DNA of 64,000 bases from Hominimerdicola alba (GTDB taxonomy: Bacteria > Bacillota > Clostridia > Oscillospirales > Ruminococcaceae), in assembly GCF_900109655.1 (NCBI RefSeq), contig NZ_FOAT01000002.1:121175-185174 (forward strand). The letters are read 5' to 3'. Within the stretch, counting starts at the first letter, position 1, and the number at the start of each line of letters is the position of its first letter. Positions 25,874 through 34,305 of the stretch are shown here, piece by piece. The notes below the pieces were generated by a model. The model was not told the origin of the DNA, searched no databases, and worked only from the letters and a program-made list of their open reading frames with translations. The translations under genes were made by a program, and so were the position numbers.

Positions 25874-26887
25874 TTAGTTGTCTTCATCGGTAAGAGATTC
25901 TGTCTCGTGGGTCTTGAAGTATTCCTCGGCGCTCAGCTTCAGCAGACGTTCTGCGGGGGCTTGCAGGCGCACGAATTCCTGCTCGGCGGTTATGGCATTG
26001 AAGCCTATTTTCAGGCGTATAGCTTGTTTCAGGTTCAGTATATCCACATCGTCATGCACACCGCCGGATTCACCGTCGAGAGCCCATGCGAGAGGCTGTT
26101 TGCTCTTTATTTTCAGGTGAGATGTTTTGAATGTTACAAAGTTGGGTCCTGTCAGCTTGTTAATAGCCGCCTCAGCAAGGATGCTACTGAGTTCGATGGC
26201 ATTGTTTGGCGTTCTGATAAGGCAGACCTCGAACAGACCGTCATCATAGCAAACGCCGTCCTGTATGAAATTCTTCATGCCTGCGATGCTCTGGGAATTG
26301 GAAATAAGACCCAGTGCAAAACTGCCTTCGATTACCTCGCCGTCGTGCTCGATAGTGAGGTCGTAACCTCTTATCTCGTTGATTCGGCGCAGAGCCTCAA
26401 CAATATAAGCCACATGACCGAAGCGGTTCTTGTACTCCTGTGGAGTTTCGTAGGATACCGCAGTAAATGCGCCGAACGCCGCCACATATACGAAATTCTT
26501 GTTGCCATTGAACAGACCGATATCGTAATCGAAGAATACACCCTTTGCGATGGCATTTGCACAGTCAACGGGCTTGTTTGGCAGCCCCAAAGACATACCA
26601 ACATCGTTTGTAGAGCCTGTGGGGATATATCCCAGAGGTACTTTCTTATCCAGCGGGATAAGTGCGCTTACAGCTTCGGAAAGCGTGCCGTCGCCGCCGC
26701 TTGCCAGTATAAGGTCGTAGTTGTGGGCATCTTCTCTTATCTTGCGCTCGCCGTCCCCTGAACACTGGGTAGGGTAGACCGTAACATCAAAGCCCTCTTT
26801 GGTAAAGATATCAACGATATTGAAAAGCTCGTTCTTTATCTGACCTTTACCTGCAAAGGGGTTGAATACGAAAAGCAGTTTTTTCAT
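25874..26887 (-). CDS. Diacylglycerol/lipid kinase family protein (YegS/DgkB)
   Basis: This 337-residue soluble lipid kinase has FNPFAGKG at the N-terminus, the nucleotide-binding GGDGTLSEAV at about 63-72, GYIPTGSTND at about 84-93 and a late WALDGESGG segment (about 278) that completes the active site. These are the DAGK catalytic motifs, and the protein probably phosphorylates diacylglycerol or a related lipid. Length is near the family norm, with an extra acidic C-terminal tail. GGAGGAAC precedes the ATG. Confidence 0.9.
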   Translation of the reverse strand: MKKLLFVFNPFAGKGQIKNELFNIVDIFTKEGFDVTVYPTQCSGDGERKIREDAHNYDLILASGGDGTLSEAVSALIPLDKKVPLGYIPTGSTNDVGMSLGLPNKPVDCANAIAKGVFFDYDIGLFNGNKNFVYVAAFGAFTAVSYETPQEYKNRFGHVAYIVEALRRINEIRGYDLTIEHDGEVIEGSFALGLISNSQSIAGMKNFIQDGVCYDDGLFEVCLIRTPNNAIELSSILAEAAINKLTGPNFVTFKTSHLKIKSKQPLAWALDGESGGVHDDVDILNLKQAIRLKIGFNAITAEQEFVRLQAPAERLLKLSAEEYFKTHETESLTDEDN

Positions 26888-26998
26888 TTGTTCCTCCGAT
26901 AGATGTAATATTGTTCTCTGAAAGTATGTTTTCCCGAAGCGGCGGGGTGATACGTCCGTCCCGCCGTATACACGGATATTTTTTTATTTGATATTTTA

Positions 26999-27027
26999 AT
27001 TTTATCACGCCGCTTTTTTCTTGTCAA
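26999..27027 (-). promoter_or_regulatory. Promoter of lipid kinase gene
   Basis: On the minus strand, TTGACA (27027-27022) and TAAAAT (27004-26999) are 17 bases apart. The leader is about 105 bases. The surrounding gap 26888-27341 otherwise holds only the terminator at 27108-27142. Confidence 0.65.
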
Positions 27028-27107
27028 TACCCTTTGTGTTAATAAACCTTGCTTATGTTAGCTAAGCCGATGTTTTTAGTTCACCTAGCATGATAACAGA
27101 TACATCA

Positions 27108-27142
27108 CAAAAAGACCCGTCAGGGGATATCCCCCGACGGGC
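27108..27142 (-). terminator. Probable terminator of coiled-coil gene
   Basis: On the minus strand, CCCGTC-GGGG pairs with CCCC-GACGGG across 27141-27116 and is followed by TCTTTTTG. It lies about 200 bases beyond the gene end. Confidence 0.55.
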
Positions 27143-27341
27143 TTGCCGCTTATGACCGAGCTTCTGCGGCGGAAGCTTTCCTGACGTTCACCGGTTTTGT
27201 AAAAAATCAGAGAAAACATTGTACCTTACTAAATAACGGATAACAAAAATAATAACCAATAACCTATACCATGTACCTGATCTCTGTACTCATAAAAGAA
27301 TAAATCTTTTTTGGGAACGTCAGCGGGATATCAAGCCTTTA

Positions 27342-27845
27342 TCAAGGCTCGAATTCCATTGTTACCGTGCTGTTGACCAAGTCAAGAGCAGTCTGCAGTT
27401 TTGCCAGGGTGTTACGAGCATTTTCGTAATCAGCCTTTGCCTGGGCAGGGTCGTAGTTGGTGTATGTGTAGTCGATGATATTATTGTAGTTGCTTGAAGT
27501 GCATCTGCGCTTTGGCAGTACGTTCCTCATGGCGAACAGCTTGGTTATACGTGCATTCAGCTGAGGTATGTACACCAGCACCTGGTCTATGGTCATATCG
27601 AACCCGGGGACTTCGGTGGTGCAGTTGAATACATTCACGGTGTGTTTCAGCTTTCTTATCTTTCTGTCCAGCTCCTCCAGCTGTGCCTGAGTAGACGCGT
27701 AGTCGTATTCGGGACGCAGTTCGTCGGGGTCTTCGCCCACAGCTGCGTTGTACTCCTTGCCGTTGCGCTCTGCTATGCAGAGATTATTATATTCATCGGT
27801 GTATCCTCTCAGGATCTTAGCTGCTTCAGCAGATGTTATTTTCAT
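27342..27845 (-). CDS. Uncharacterised helical protein, possibly DIP1984-like
   Basis: The 167-residue product has no signal peptide or membrane segment. Residues about 45-75 are a heptad-rich helix (QAQLEELDRKIRKLKHTVNVFN), followed by TIDQVLVYIPQLNARITKLFAMR and a C-terminal helix ADYENARNTLAKLQTALDLVN. The order of a Leu-rich helix, an INxxN-like turn, a TLxxxLxxRD-like helix and a final helix resembles the DIP1984/septicolysin family, but I am not certain. ATG 27845 follows GGAGGAG closely; the open frame extends 29 codons further upstream without a better ribosome site. Confidence 0.6.
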   Translation of the reverse strand: MKITSAEAAKILRGYTDEYNNLCIAERNGKEYNAAVGEDPDELRPEYDYASTQAQLEELDRKIRKLKHTVNVFNCTTEVPGFDMTIDQVLVYIPQLNARITKLFAMRNVLPKRRCTSSNYNNIIDYTYTNYDPAQAKADYENARNTLAKLQTALDLVNSTVTMEFEP

Positions 27846-27903
27846 ACTATCTCCTCCTCGGTGATATTCTCGTCTGAGGTCTCCCTCGTTGTTTTCTGTA
27901 CTG

Positions 27904-27932
27904 ATTATACCACACCTAACCGAAAATATCAA
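27904..27932 (-). promoter_or_regulatory. Promoter of coiled-coil gene
   Basis: On the minus strand, TTGATA (27932-27927) and TATAAT (27909-27904) are 17 bases apart with TGG before the -10. Confidence 0.75.
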
Positions 27933-27963
27933 CTAAAAAAATCTGCGATGCTGTGTTGTTAAA

Positions 27964-28062
27964 TATGGTTATCCTTCTGACACTTCACACTGAACCGTCT
28001 TTTGACGGGCAAGATCAATAGTCGGCGGTATTCTTCGCCGCGCCGAAATGCGGATAGCCATA
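27964..28062. repeat. Short element with imperfect terminal inverted repeats (copy 1)
   Basis: It starts TATGGTTATCC and ends GGATAGCCATA, near-inverted ends (one mismatch in 11). Its first 20 bases also match the start of the element at 28695, both reading TATGGTTAT then CTGACAC. The interior includes a TTCGCCGCGCCGAA stretch. No open frame is inside. Confidence 0.45.
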
Positions 28063-28071
28063 AAGAAATTT

Positions 28072-28103
28072 TGCCCCCGAGCGTTGAAAGGCGCTCAGGG
28101 GCA
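28072..28103 (-). terminator. Possible terminator of GNAT gene
   Basis: GCCCCTGAGCG (28102-28092) pairs with CGCTCGGGGGC (28083-28073) on the minus strand with one mismatch. The trailing sequence AAAATTTCTTT is only weakly T-rich. Confidence 0.4.
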
Positions 28104-28124
28104 TTATGATAAATCATAATTTGT

Positions 28125-28556
28125 CTATTTGCTTAGTACACAATTGTATCGGACAGCAACTCCATCAGGATATTCAACTACGATTCTTTCCTCGGCAAAG
28201 CCACACTTACGGTAGAATCCGATCGAATCATCGTCCGTTTGTGCTTCTATTCTTTCCAAATCCTCTGATTCCATTATATATTGGAGCATATTGCTGCCGA
28301 TTCCTTTACGACGGTCTTTTTCAGATACAGCTATTCCAATGATTTCCGCTACAGCATCTGATAGTTTCAGAATAATCATTCCTGTTTTCACACCTTGATT
28401 CTCGCATACATATACACTCACAAATGGGGCGTTTAACAAATCTTCCATTTGTTTTTTGAAGTCCTCATATGTCGGATGGTGCATACACGAAGCATAAATC
28501 AAGAATGCCTCTTTTGAAAGGATCCAGTCTTTATCATCATATAACATTACGTTCAT
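28125..28556 (-). CDS. GNAT family N-acetyltransferase
   Basis: The 143-residue protein carries the acetyl-CoA-binding segment IGIAVSEKDRRKGIGSNMLQYIM (about 79-101) and the C-terminal GFYRKCGFAEE (about 112-122) of GNAT enzymes. Substrate unknown. ATG 28556 follows GAGG by seven bases; a TTG 21 bases upstream has no ribosome site. The gene reads as more AT-rich in codon choice than its neighbours and lies between two similar inverted-repeat-bounded elements, which hints at independent acquisition. Confidence 0.82.
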   Translation of the reverse strand: MNVMLYDDKDWILSKEAFLIYASCMHHPTYEDFKKQMEDLLNAPFVSVYVCENQGVKTGMIILKLSDAVAEIIGIAVSEKDRRKGIGSNMLQYIMESEDLERIEAQTDDDSIGFYRKCGFAEERIVVEYPDGVAVRYNCVLSK

Positions 28557-28592
28557 TAATAGCCTCACAAATTCCAATCTATCTTAATAACA

Positions 28593-28621
28593 ATTATAGC
28601 ACACGATTTTTGCTCTGTCAA
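28593..28621 (-). promoter_or_regulatory. Promoter of GNAT gene
   Basis: On the minus strand, TTGACA (28621-28616) and TATAAT (28598-28593) are 17 bases apart with TGC before the -10. Confidence 0.8.
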
Positions 28622-28694
28622 ATCGATCGTAAAAAGACTTCTTTATAGTGCCCCGCCTTCGGCAGGTGGAAGAATACATCTCAAATATATATTA

Positions 28695-28858
28695 TATGGT
28701 TATACCGCTGACACACCAAATTTATTTGTGTTATATCGGAACTTGAAATACTTGGTGGATATCCTTTCCCCCGCTGCAGGCGGGGGAAAGGATATCATCA
28801 ACACGATAGTTTATTGTTATATATCGCTTTGGAGTGGTGTACTAAAGGGATAGCCGTA
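28695..28858. repeat. Element with imperfect terminal inverted repeats and central hairpin (copy 2)
   Basis: The left end TATGGTTATACC and the right end GGGATAGCCGTA are imperfect inverted repeats, extending inward as CTGACACACCA against a right-end TGGTGTACT. A perfect 17-bp-arm hairpin sits inside (28758-28774 with 28780-28796, loop TGCAG). No open frame. The gap 28622-28913 holds this element and the glnN terminator. Confidence 0.5.
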
Positions 28859-28861
28859 AAC

Positions 28862-28897
28862 AAAAAGAGTGCATGAGGAACGATGCCTCATACACTC
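28862..28897 (-). terminator. Terminator of glnN
   Basis: On the minus strand, GAGTGTATGAGG (28897-28886) pairs with CCTCATGCACTC (28878-28867; one G-T type pair) and is followed by TTTTTG. Confidence 0.8.
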
Positions 28898-28913
28898 TTG
28901 TATACGTAATTGA

Positions 28914-30995
28914 TTATTTAACGTAGAACAGCAGCTGACCGTATGTGGGATAAGGCCAGTACTTCTCACCTACCAGAGTTTCGATCTCATCAGCGGAAGC
29001 TCTCAGCTCGCCCATAGCAACGAATACGGTATCGTGATAGTAGTTAGCAAGTGCTTCAACATCGTCGATATCCTTTGCCTTGATCTCTGCTTCTTCCAGT
29101 GCGGAAAGTCTGCGGTAGGTCTGTGAAGCCAGTGCGGAAAGTCTCTTTACAAGATCGTCCTCGAAAGAGGTATCTGCGCCGCATTCCTTAGCCAGTGCGG
29201 AAGTCTGTGCAAGCTCCTTGATATAGGTAGCAACAGCAGGCAGGATATCCTTCTTAGCCATATCTATCATGGTCAGAGCTTCGATGTTGATTGTCTTGCA
29301 GTATTCGTCCAGCAGTATCTCAACTCTTGATCTCAGCTCGGTCTCGCTGTAAACATTGTACTTCGAGAACAGCTCAACGTTCTTGGGTGCGAGATATGTG
29401 GGTATAGCCTCGGGGGTGCTCTTCAGGTTCAGCAGACCTCTCTTCTCAGCCTCAGCTACCCAGTCAACAGAATAGCCGTCGCCGTTGAAGATGATGTTCT
29501 TGCTTTCCTTGATGGTGTTCTTGATGAGGTCGTCCAGTGCGTCCTGAAAATTATCAGCCTTTTCAAGAACATCTGCGAAATCGTCCAGTACCTTTGCAAC
29601 GATGGTGTTGAGTACTGTATTGGGACCTGCGCAGGAAAGTCTTGAACCGGGGCTTCTGAACTCGAACTTGTTGCCTGTGAAAGCAAAAGGAGAAGTTCTG
29701 TTTCTGTCGGTAGTATCCTTAGCGAAGTGAGGAAGAACGTCAACGCCGATCTCCATCTCAACGTGCTCGCCCTCATACTTGTAGCCGTTAACGATGGAAT
29801 CCAGAACACCTGTCAGCTCATCGCCGAGGAATATGGATATTATAGCGGGAGGAGCTTCGTTAGCGCCCAGTCTGTGATCGTTGCCCGCAGTTGCTACGCA
29901 GGCTCTAAGTACGTCCTGATAATCAAACACTGCCTTGATAACAGCAGTCAGGAACAGCAGGAACTGAGCATTCTCCGCAGGGGTCTTGCCGGGTTCGAGA
30001 AGATTGATGCCTGTATTTGTTGAAAGCGACCAGTTGTTGTGCTTGCCCGAACCGTTGATGCCTGCAAAAGGCTTTTCGTGGAGCAGGCACTTGAAGCCGT
30101 GCTTTCTTGCAGTACGCTTCATGATCTCCATGGTCAGCTGATTGTGGTCGGTAGCGATATTTGTAGTGCCGTAGATGGGAGCAAGCTCGTGCTGTGCGGG
30201 AGCGACCTCGTTGTGCTTGGTCTTGGCATGGATACCCAGTCTCCATAGCTGTTCGTCCAGATCCTTCATATAAGCGGCAACTCTTGTCTTGATAGTACCG
30301 AAGTAGTGATCTTCAAGCTCCTGACCCTTGGGTGCGGGTGCGCCGAAGAGAGTTCTGCCTGTGAAGATCATGTCCTTTCTGTGAGAATACATCTCTCTGT
30401 CAACAAGGAAGTATTCCTGCTCGGGACCTACGTTGGAGATAACTCTTGTAGCATCGGAACCGAAGAGCTTCAGTACTCTCAGTGCAGACTTGTTGATAGC
30501 TTCCATAGATCTCAGCAGGGGAGTTTTCTTATCCAGTGCTTCACCGTTGTAGGAGCAGAAAGCTGTAGGTATGCAGAGGGTCTTTTCCTTTATGAAAGCG
30601 TAGGAAGTAGGATCCCATGCGGTATAACCTCTTGCTTCAAAAGTAGCTCTCAGTCCGCCTGAGGGGAATGAGGAAGCATCAGGCTCGCCCTTTACCAGCT
30701 CCTTGCCCGAGAATTCCATAATAACATGGCCGCCCTCGGCAGGTGTGATGAAGCTGTCTAGCTTTTCAGCAGTAAGACCTGTCATAGGCTGGAACCAGTG
30801 AGTGTAATGTGTGCAGCCCTTTTCAACTGCCCAATCCTTCATGGCATTTGCAACGATGTTAGCAACATCGGGTGCTAGCGGATCGCCGTAGTCCATAGTC
30901 TTTTTCAGTGCTTTGTAAGTTGCCTTGGGCAGCTTTTCTCTCATTACCGATTCATTGAATACATCTGAGCCAAATATCTCGGGTACGCTTATCAT
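28914..30995 (-). CDS. glnN: Type III glutamine synthetase
   Basis: The 693-residue enzyme condenses ammonia with glutamate at the expense of ATP. The length and N-terminus ([27 protein letters not shown]) are those of the GSIII family rather than the 440-470-residue GSI. Typical blocks include [19 protein letters not shown] (about 110-128), [10 protein letters not shown] (about 189), [16 protein letters not shown] (about 260-275) and [15 protein letters not shown] (about 312-326), which form the active site. GGAGGGAT precedes the ATG. Expression is probably attenuated: a full intrinsic terminator lies between its promoter and its ribosome site. Confidence 0.96.
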   Translation of the reverse strand: MISVPEIFGSDVFNESVMREKLPKATYKALKKTMDYGDPLAPDVANIVANAMKDWAVEKGCTHYTHWFQPMTGLTAEKLDSFITPAEGGHVIMEFSGKELVKGEPDASSFPSGGLRATFEARGYTAWDPTSYAFIKEKTLCIPTAFCSYNGEALDKKTPLLRSMEAINKSALRVLKLFGSDATRVISNVGPEQEYFLVDREMYSHRKDMIFTGRTLFGAPAPKGQELEDHYFGTIKTRVAAYMKDLDEQLWRLGIHAKTKHNEVAPAQHELAPIYGTTNIATDHNQLTMEIMKRTARKHGFKCLLHEKPFAGINGSGKHNNWSLSTNTGINLLEPGKTPAENAQFLLFLTAVIKAVFDYQDVLRACVATAGNDHRLGANEAPPAIISIFLGDELTGVLDSIVNGYKYEGEHVEMEIGVDVLPHFAKDTTDRNRTSPFAFTGNKFEFRSPGSRLSCAGPNTVLNTIVAKVLDDFADVLEKADNFQDALDDLIKNTIKESKNIIFNGDGYSVDWVAEAEKRGLLNLKSTPEAIPTYLAPKNVELFSKYNVYSETELRSRVEILLDEYCKTINIEALTMIDMAKKDILPAVATYIKELAQTSALAKECGADTSFEDDLVKRLSALASQTYRRLSALEEAEIKAKDIDDVEALANYYHDTVFVAMGELRASADEIETLVGEKYWPYPTYGQLLFYVK

Positions 30996-31009
30996 AATTA
31001 TCCCTCCAG

Positions 31010-31063
31010 AATAATAAAAAGCGCTGCGGACTAAGCGTCCACAGCGCCATTGCTGTTAACAAA
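31010..31063 (-). promoter_or_regulatory. glnN leader: terminator with overlapping ANTAR-like hexaloop hairpin
   Basis: Read on the minus strand, ACAGC-AATGGC-GCTGT forms a 5-bp stem with a six-base loop carrying A at position 1 and G at 4. It overlaps GCGCTGTGGAC (31047-31037), which alternatively pairs with GTCCGCAGCGC (31031-31021) to form a terminator followed by TTTTTATT. The two structures are mutually exclusive. The A1/G4 hexaloop is the mark of ANTAR-protein targets, but the usual first hairpin of the pair is not visible in this short leader. Confidence 0.5.
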
Positions 31064-31067
31064 TATG

Positions 31068-31096
31068 AGTATACACCGATATCTCCGATTTGTCAA
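31068..31096 (-). promoter_or_regulatory. Promoter of glnN
   Basis: On the minus strand, TTGACA (31096-31091) and TATACT (31073-31068) are 17 bases apart. Transcription should begin near 31061, giving a leader of about 65 bases. Confidence 0.8.
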
Positions 31097-31257
31097 GAGG
31101 TTTTTTGATTTTCAGCCAAAAGGACAAAAGGTCGGAATTTTATGGTATTTATTTGGTGCAAAGGGCTCAAATCGGTTTGGATGAGAATGTGTGCGGCTGC
31201 ATACTGTCGCATATTCTTGTATCGTTTGGCTTGTCCGTGAATTTCACCTATTTTACA

Positions 31258-31286
31258 TTGACACCGGGGGCAAAATGTGGTATCAT
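31258..31286 (+). promoter_or_regulatory. Promoter of the 582-residue protein gene
   Basis: TTGACA (31258-31263) and TATCAT (31281-31286) are 17 bases apart with TGG before the -10. The leader is about 80 bases. Confidence 0.7.
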
Positions 31287-31374
31287 ACAGATAACGATGA
31301 GGGGATGTCACCCATAATAAAAAACGGACATCGTACAACAGAAAAAGGTTTGAGTTACAAAGGGGAGGACACCC

Positions 31375-33123
31375 ATGACAAAAAACATTATTGTAACAGA
31401 CGAAAACGGCAAAGTGATCGGCACCACCTACCCTAAAAGGGCGGCGGGGCTTGTAAAGAACGGTCGGGCAGAGTATGTCAGCGACTGTGAGATAAGACTG
31501 ATATCTGCTCACGCTCCGACCGCAGAGATAAACACGGAGGAACAACAGATGAGCAAGATAATAGAATTTGATGCGAGAAAATTCGCGTTTGACAAAAGCT
31601 GCCGCTCCAATTCGGGGCTGCGCACATTTATAACCCTTTCACTCGGTACTGCCGAGGTTTGGGAGATAGGCGACCATGACAGGCACAGGTCGCAGATAAT
31701 AAGCAGAATGAAGCTGCAAAAGTTCACCGATTATACATTCAGATTTGCTATGGTTGGCGGACATAACGAGGACGGGGACGAAGTCTCGCTGGTGAACATT
31801 TTCCCCGAAAACAGATGGGACGACAGGCTGACTTTTGCCCTGGATAAGAACCGCTACGAGCCTGTTATCAGCAAGCGTGACAAAACAGGTCTGCTGAGAG
31901 TTTTCGAACTGCCTTTCAACTCTGAAAGCGCCGAGGACTGGTGTATCGTCATCACTCAGGAGAAAGCACCTGCAAAGTTCATAGCACCTCTGTCCGTTGA
32001 AGCCTATGCAGGGCTTGAAAATATGACATATCAGCAGTGGATCAATGAGAACGGCAAAAAGCGCGGGTTCTTCAGCCGAGATACTTCAAGCAAGGACAGC
32101 GGATTCATCTTCCGTGACCCATTTGCAGGCGGAAGTCCTTTCAGGAAGCTGATAGATATGGCAAAGCAGGGTGCTGATGTTGACAACATCATCGAAAAGG
32201 CGAGAAAAGGTTTCGACATCGAAAGCCTTATCGAGCAGGTAAAGCAGGGTATAGACCCTGACGGAGAACTGTTCGGCGGTGATAAGAGCGCTCCCGATTA
32301 TGTGGATAACGGCAGTGATAACGCAGGCGGTTTCACCACAGGTTCGGACGGCATGAACATCACCTGCACAGCCCTTGATATCAACGAGAGCGAGTTTGCT
32401 GAAAAGCTTTTGCAGATAGGCAGCGGCTGCACTTTCAGAATGAACGAGGTAACTATCCGCCCTTGCGATGACCGCAGCTGCATGATGATAGGCAGTCCCA
32501 CAGCGGGCAGTACCCTTTCATTTGAAAACATGACCATGACGGCTTATGCCCTCTCGATGGTGATGGCAAAGGTGGGCAGCGGATGCAGTGTGACTTTCAC
32601 CAACGTGAAGATAACTGCTGACGGCGTTGATTCCATGATAGATGCAGACAACGATGCAGGCAGGATAAAGTTCGTGCTTACCAACGTTACACTGCCCAAG
32701 CAGGCGCTTGACCTCATCTATTCCAAGATAAAGACAGGCAGCACTATAACCGCCAACAACATTTCTTCCACATTTACTGCGCCCTCCTCGGGTGAGCAGG
32801 AAAAGCCTGCGGCTGAAAAGGTCGAAAAGGCAGAGAAGACTGTACAGCCTGAAAAGGAAGAAGCCCGCGGCGGGTATTTCTTCAAGGATATGCTGAAAAG
32901 CACTATTGAGAACGCGGCAGAGAGCTTCAATACTTTCGGCGAGATCATGCGCAAGGCTGAGAACAACATCTCAAATGCCATAGATGATTTTGTGAATGAT
33001 AAGCCCGAAGCACCCAAGGCTGAGGAAACTCCAAAGCCTTCTGAGACATCGGCTGATCCCTCAGAAGCTCCCGAAGAAAAGGAAGCGGCTGAGACGGATA
33101 CTGAGAGCGGCGAAGAAGAGTAA
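31375..33123 (+). CDS. Large cytosolic repeat protein of unknown function
   Basis: The 582-residue product has no signal peptide or membrane helix. Residues 1-45 (VTDENGKVIGTTYPKRAAGLVKNGRAEYV) resemble the RRXRR-like opening seen in many clostridial proteins. About 60-230 is a mixed alpha/beta region I do not recognise. About 330-460 has three or more tandem units of roughly 35 residues with GSGCTFRMNEVTIRP, GSTLSFENMTMTAYAL, GSGCSVTFTNVKITADGV and GSTITANNISSTF, suggestive of a beta-helix. The last 110 residues are an acidic Pro/Glu/Ala tail around one helix. GGGGAGGA precedes the ATG. It is transcribed alone. Confidence 0.65.
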   Translation: MTKNIIVTDENGKVIGTTYPKRAAGLVKNGRAEYVSDCEIRLISAHAPTAEINTEEQQMSKIIEFDARKFAFDKSCRSNSGLRTFITLSLGTAEVWEIGDHDRHRSQIISRMKLQKFTDYTFRFAMVGGHNEDGDEVSLVNIFPENRWDDRLTFALDKNRYEPVISKRDKTGLLRVFELPFNSESAEDWCIVITQEKAPAKFIAPLSVEAYAGLENMTYQQWINENGKKRGFFSRDTSSKDSGFIFRDPFAGGSPFRKLIDMAKQGADVDNIIEKARKGFDIESLIEQVKQGIDPDGELFGGDKSAPDYVDNGSDNAGGFTTGSDGMNITCTALDINESEFAEKLLQIGSGCTFRMNEVTIRPCDDRSCMMIGSPTAGSTLSFENMTMTAYALSMVMAKVGSGCSVTFTNVKITADGVDSMIDADNDAGRIKFVLTNVTLPKQALDLIYSKIKTGSTITANNISSTFTAPSSGEQEKPAAEKVEKAEKTVQPEKEEARGGYFFKDMLKSTIENAAESFNTFGEIMRKAENNISNAIDDFVNDKPEAPKAEETPKPSETSADPSEAPEEKEAAETDTESGEEE

Positions 33124-33160
33124 TAAAACAGCATATTAATATCCGTATACAAAGTTTTGT

Positions 33161-33196
33161 CCCGAAGCATTTAAACGTGCTTTGGGGCATTTTTTT
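33161..33196 (+). terminator. Intrinsic terminator
   Basis: CCCGAAGCA (33161-33169) pairs with TGCTTTGGG (33178-33186; one G-T pair), followed by GCATTTTTTT. Confidence 0.8.
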
Positions 33197-33290
33197 ATGC
33201 TGAGATTTGTTGTGGTAGCCGGATATTGGCTGTGGCGTACCGCCGTTTTTTTACACAAATTATGACCTCGTATTTCGTGCATTCAGCCGA

Positions 33291-33320
33291 TAGATGAAAA
33301 CCCCATAAAAGTGATATAAT
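33291..33320 (+). promoter_or_regulatory. Weak promoter of nitroreductase-tautomerase operon
   Basis: A clear TATAAT with preceding TGA lies at 33315-33320. The -35 (TAGATG at 33291, 18 bases away) is poor. Confidence 0.4.
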
Positions 33321-33357
33321 ATATAGGTAAACCATTGAACTAAAAGGAGGCAGTAAC

Positions 33358-33885
33358 ATGAGCGAAGTAATGGACAAGATAATCTCCAGAAGAAGCGTCA
33401 GGGCTTTCACCGACGAAATGCCCACCGAGGAACAGCTGGAAACTATCCTGAAAGCTGGAACTTTCGCCGCTACGGGTATGAACAGGCAGTCACCGATAAT
33501 GATCTGTGTGACCGATAAAAAGGTGCGCGATGAGCTTTCAGCAATGAATGCCCGCATTATGGGCAAGGACGAAAGCTTTGACCCTTTCTACGGCGCACCA
33601 GCTGTTATAATAGTACTTGCTGACAAGAGCGCAAGCACGTATATCTACGATGGCAGCCTTGTTATGGGAAATCTCATGCTGGCAGCCCACGATGTTGGTC
33701 TGGGCAGCTGCTGGATACACCGCGCCAAGGAAGAATTTGAATCCGAAGAGGGCAAAGCACTGCTGGCAAAACTTGGCATTACAGGTGATTACGAGGGCAT
33801 AGGCCACTGTGTTGTAGGCCACATCAAGGGCGACTACCCCGCAGAAAAGCCCCGCAAGGAAAACTATATATACTATATTAAATAA
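33358..33885 (+). CDS. Nitroreductase family FMN protein
   Basis: The 175-residue flavoprotein has the FMN-phosphate motif SRRSVRAFTDEMPTEEQLETILKAGTFAATGMNRQS (about 10-45) and VGLGSCWIHRAKEEF near 118-132 with a conserved Gly-rich turn. Such enzymes reduce quinones, nitro compounds or enones with NAD(P)H; the natural substrate is unknown. AAAGGAGG precedes the ATG. A MIF-like tautomerase gene follows 15 bases later in the same operon. Confidence 0.9.
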   Translation: MSEVMDKIISRRSVRAFTDEMPTEEQLETILKAGTFAATGMNRQSPIMICVTDKKVRDELSAMNARIMGKDESFDPFYGAPAVIIVLADKSASTYIYDGSLVMGNLMLAAHDVGLGSCWIHRAKEEFESEEGKALLAKLGITGDYEGIGHCVVGHIKGDYPAEKPRKENYIYYIK

Positions 33886-33900
33886 TAGGAGGTCTTTAAT

Positions 33901-34242
33901 ATGCCTTTCATCAACATCAAAACCAACGCAGCGGTTTCCGCTGAAAAGGAAGACAGCATCAAAACAGCTATGGGTCAGGCGATAACCGCTATACCCGGCA
34001 AGTCCGAAAGCTGGCTCATGGTAGGTATCGAGCCTGAGTATAAGCTGTGGTTCAAGGGTACTTCCGACCCTGCCGCAATGGTACAGGTAAGCATCTACGG
34101 CACTGCTGACAGGTCTGCCAAGAACAAGCTCACAGGTAAGATATCTGAGATAATCGGTGACGAGTTAGGCATAAGCCCCTCGCGTATATATGTAAGCTAC
34201 ACCGATACCCCCGACTGGGGCTGGAACGGCGCTAACTTCTGA
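33901..34242 (+). CDS. MIF/phenylpyruvate tautomerase family protein
   Basis: The 113-residue protein begins MPFINIKTN, so removal of Met exposes the catalytic Pro. It continues with the MIF layout: an amphipathic helix (AEKEDSIKTAMGQAITAIPG), the strand WLMVGIEPEYKLWF, then a second beta-alpha-beta unit (VQVSIYGTADRSAKNKLTGKISEIIGDELGI, RIYVSYTDTPDWGWNGANF). The C-terminal NGANF matches the NGxTF tail of MIF. The native substrate in bacteria is unknown. AGGAGG precedes the ATG. Confidence 0.88.
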   Translation: MPFINIKTNAAVSAEKEDSIKTAMGQAITAIPGKSESWLMVGIEPEYKLWFKGTSDPAAMVQVSIYGTADRSAKNKLTGKISEIIGDELGISPSRIYVSYTDTPDWGWNGANF

Positions 34243-34262
34243 TATTTCTGGGTAAATACAAG

Positions 34263-34301
34263 ACCCCCGTGTTCTGGGATCAGAACGCGGGGGTATATTT
34301 T
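34263..34301. terminator. Bidirectional terminator
   Basis: ACCCCCGTGTTCTG (34263-34276) pairs with CAGAACGCGGGGGT (34281-34294) around GGAT with one mismatch, followed by ATATTTTTA. It also ends the convergent que operon. Confidence 0.85.
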
Positions 34302-34305
34302 TAGA

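Noticed and set aside
31375..33123. HNH/RRXRR nuclease
   Set aside because: Only the first 45 residues resemble that family; no HNH zinc or catalytic motif follows.
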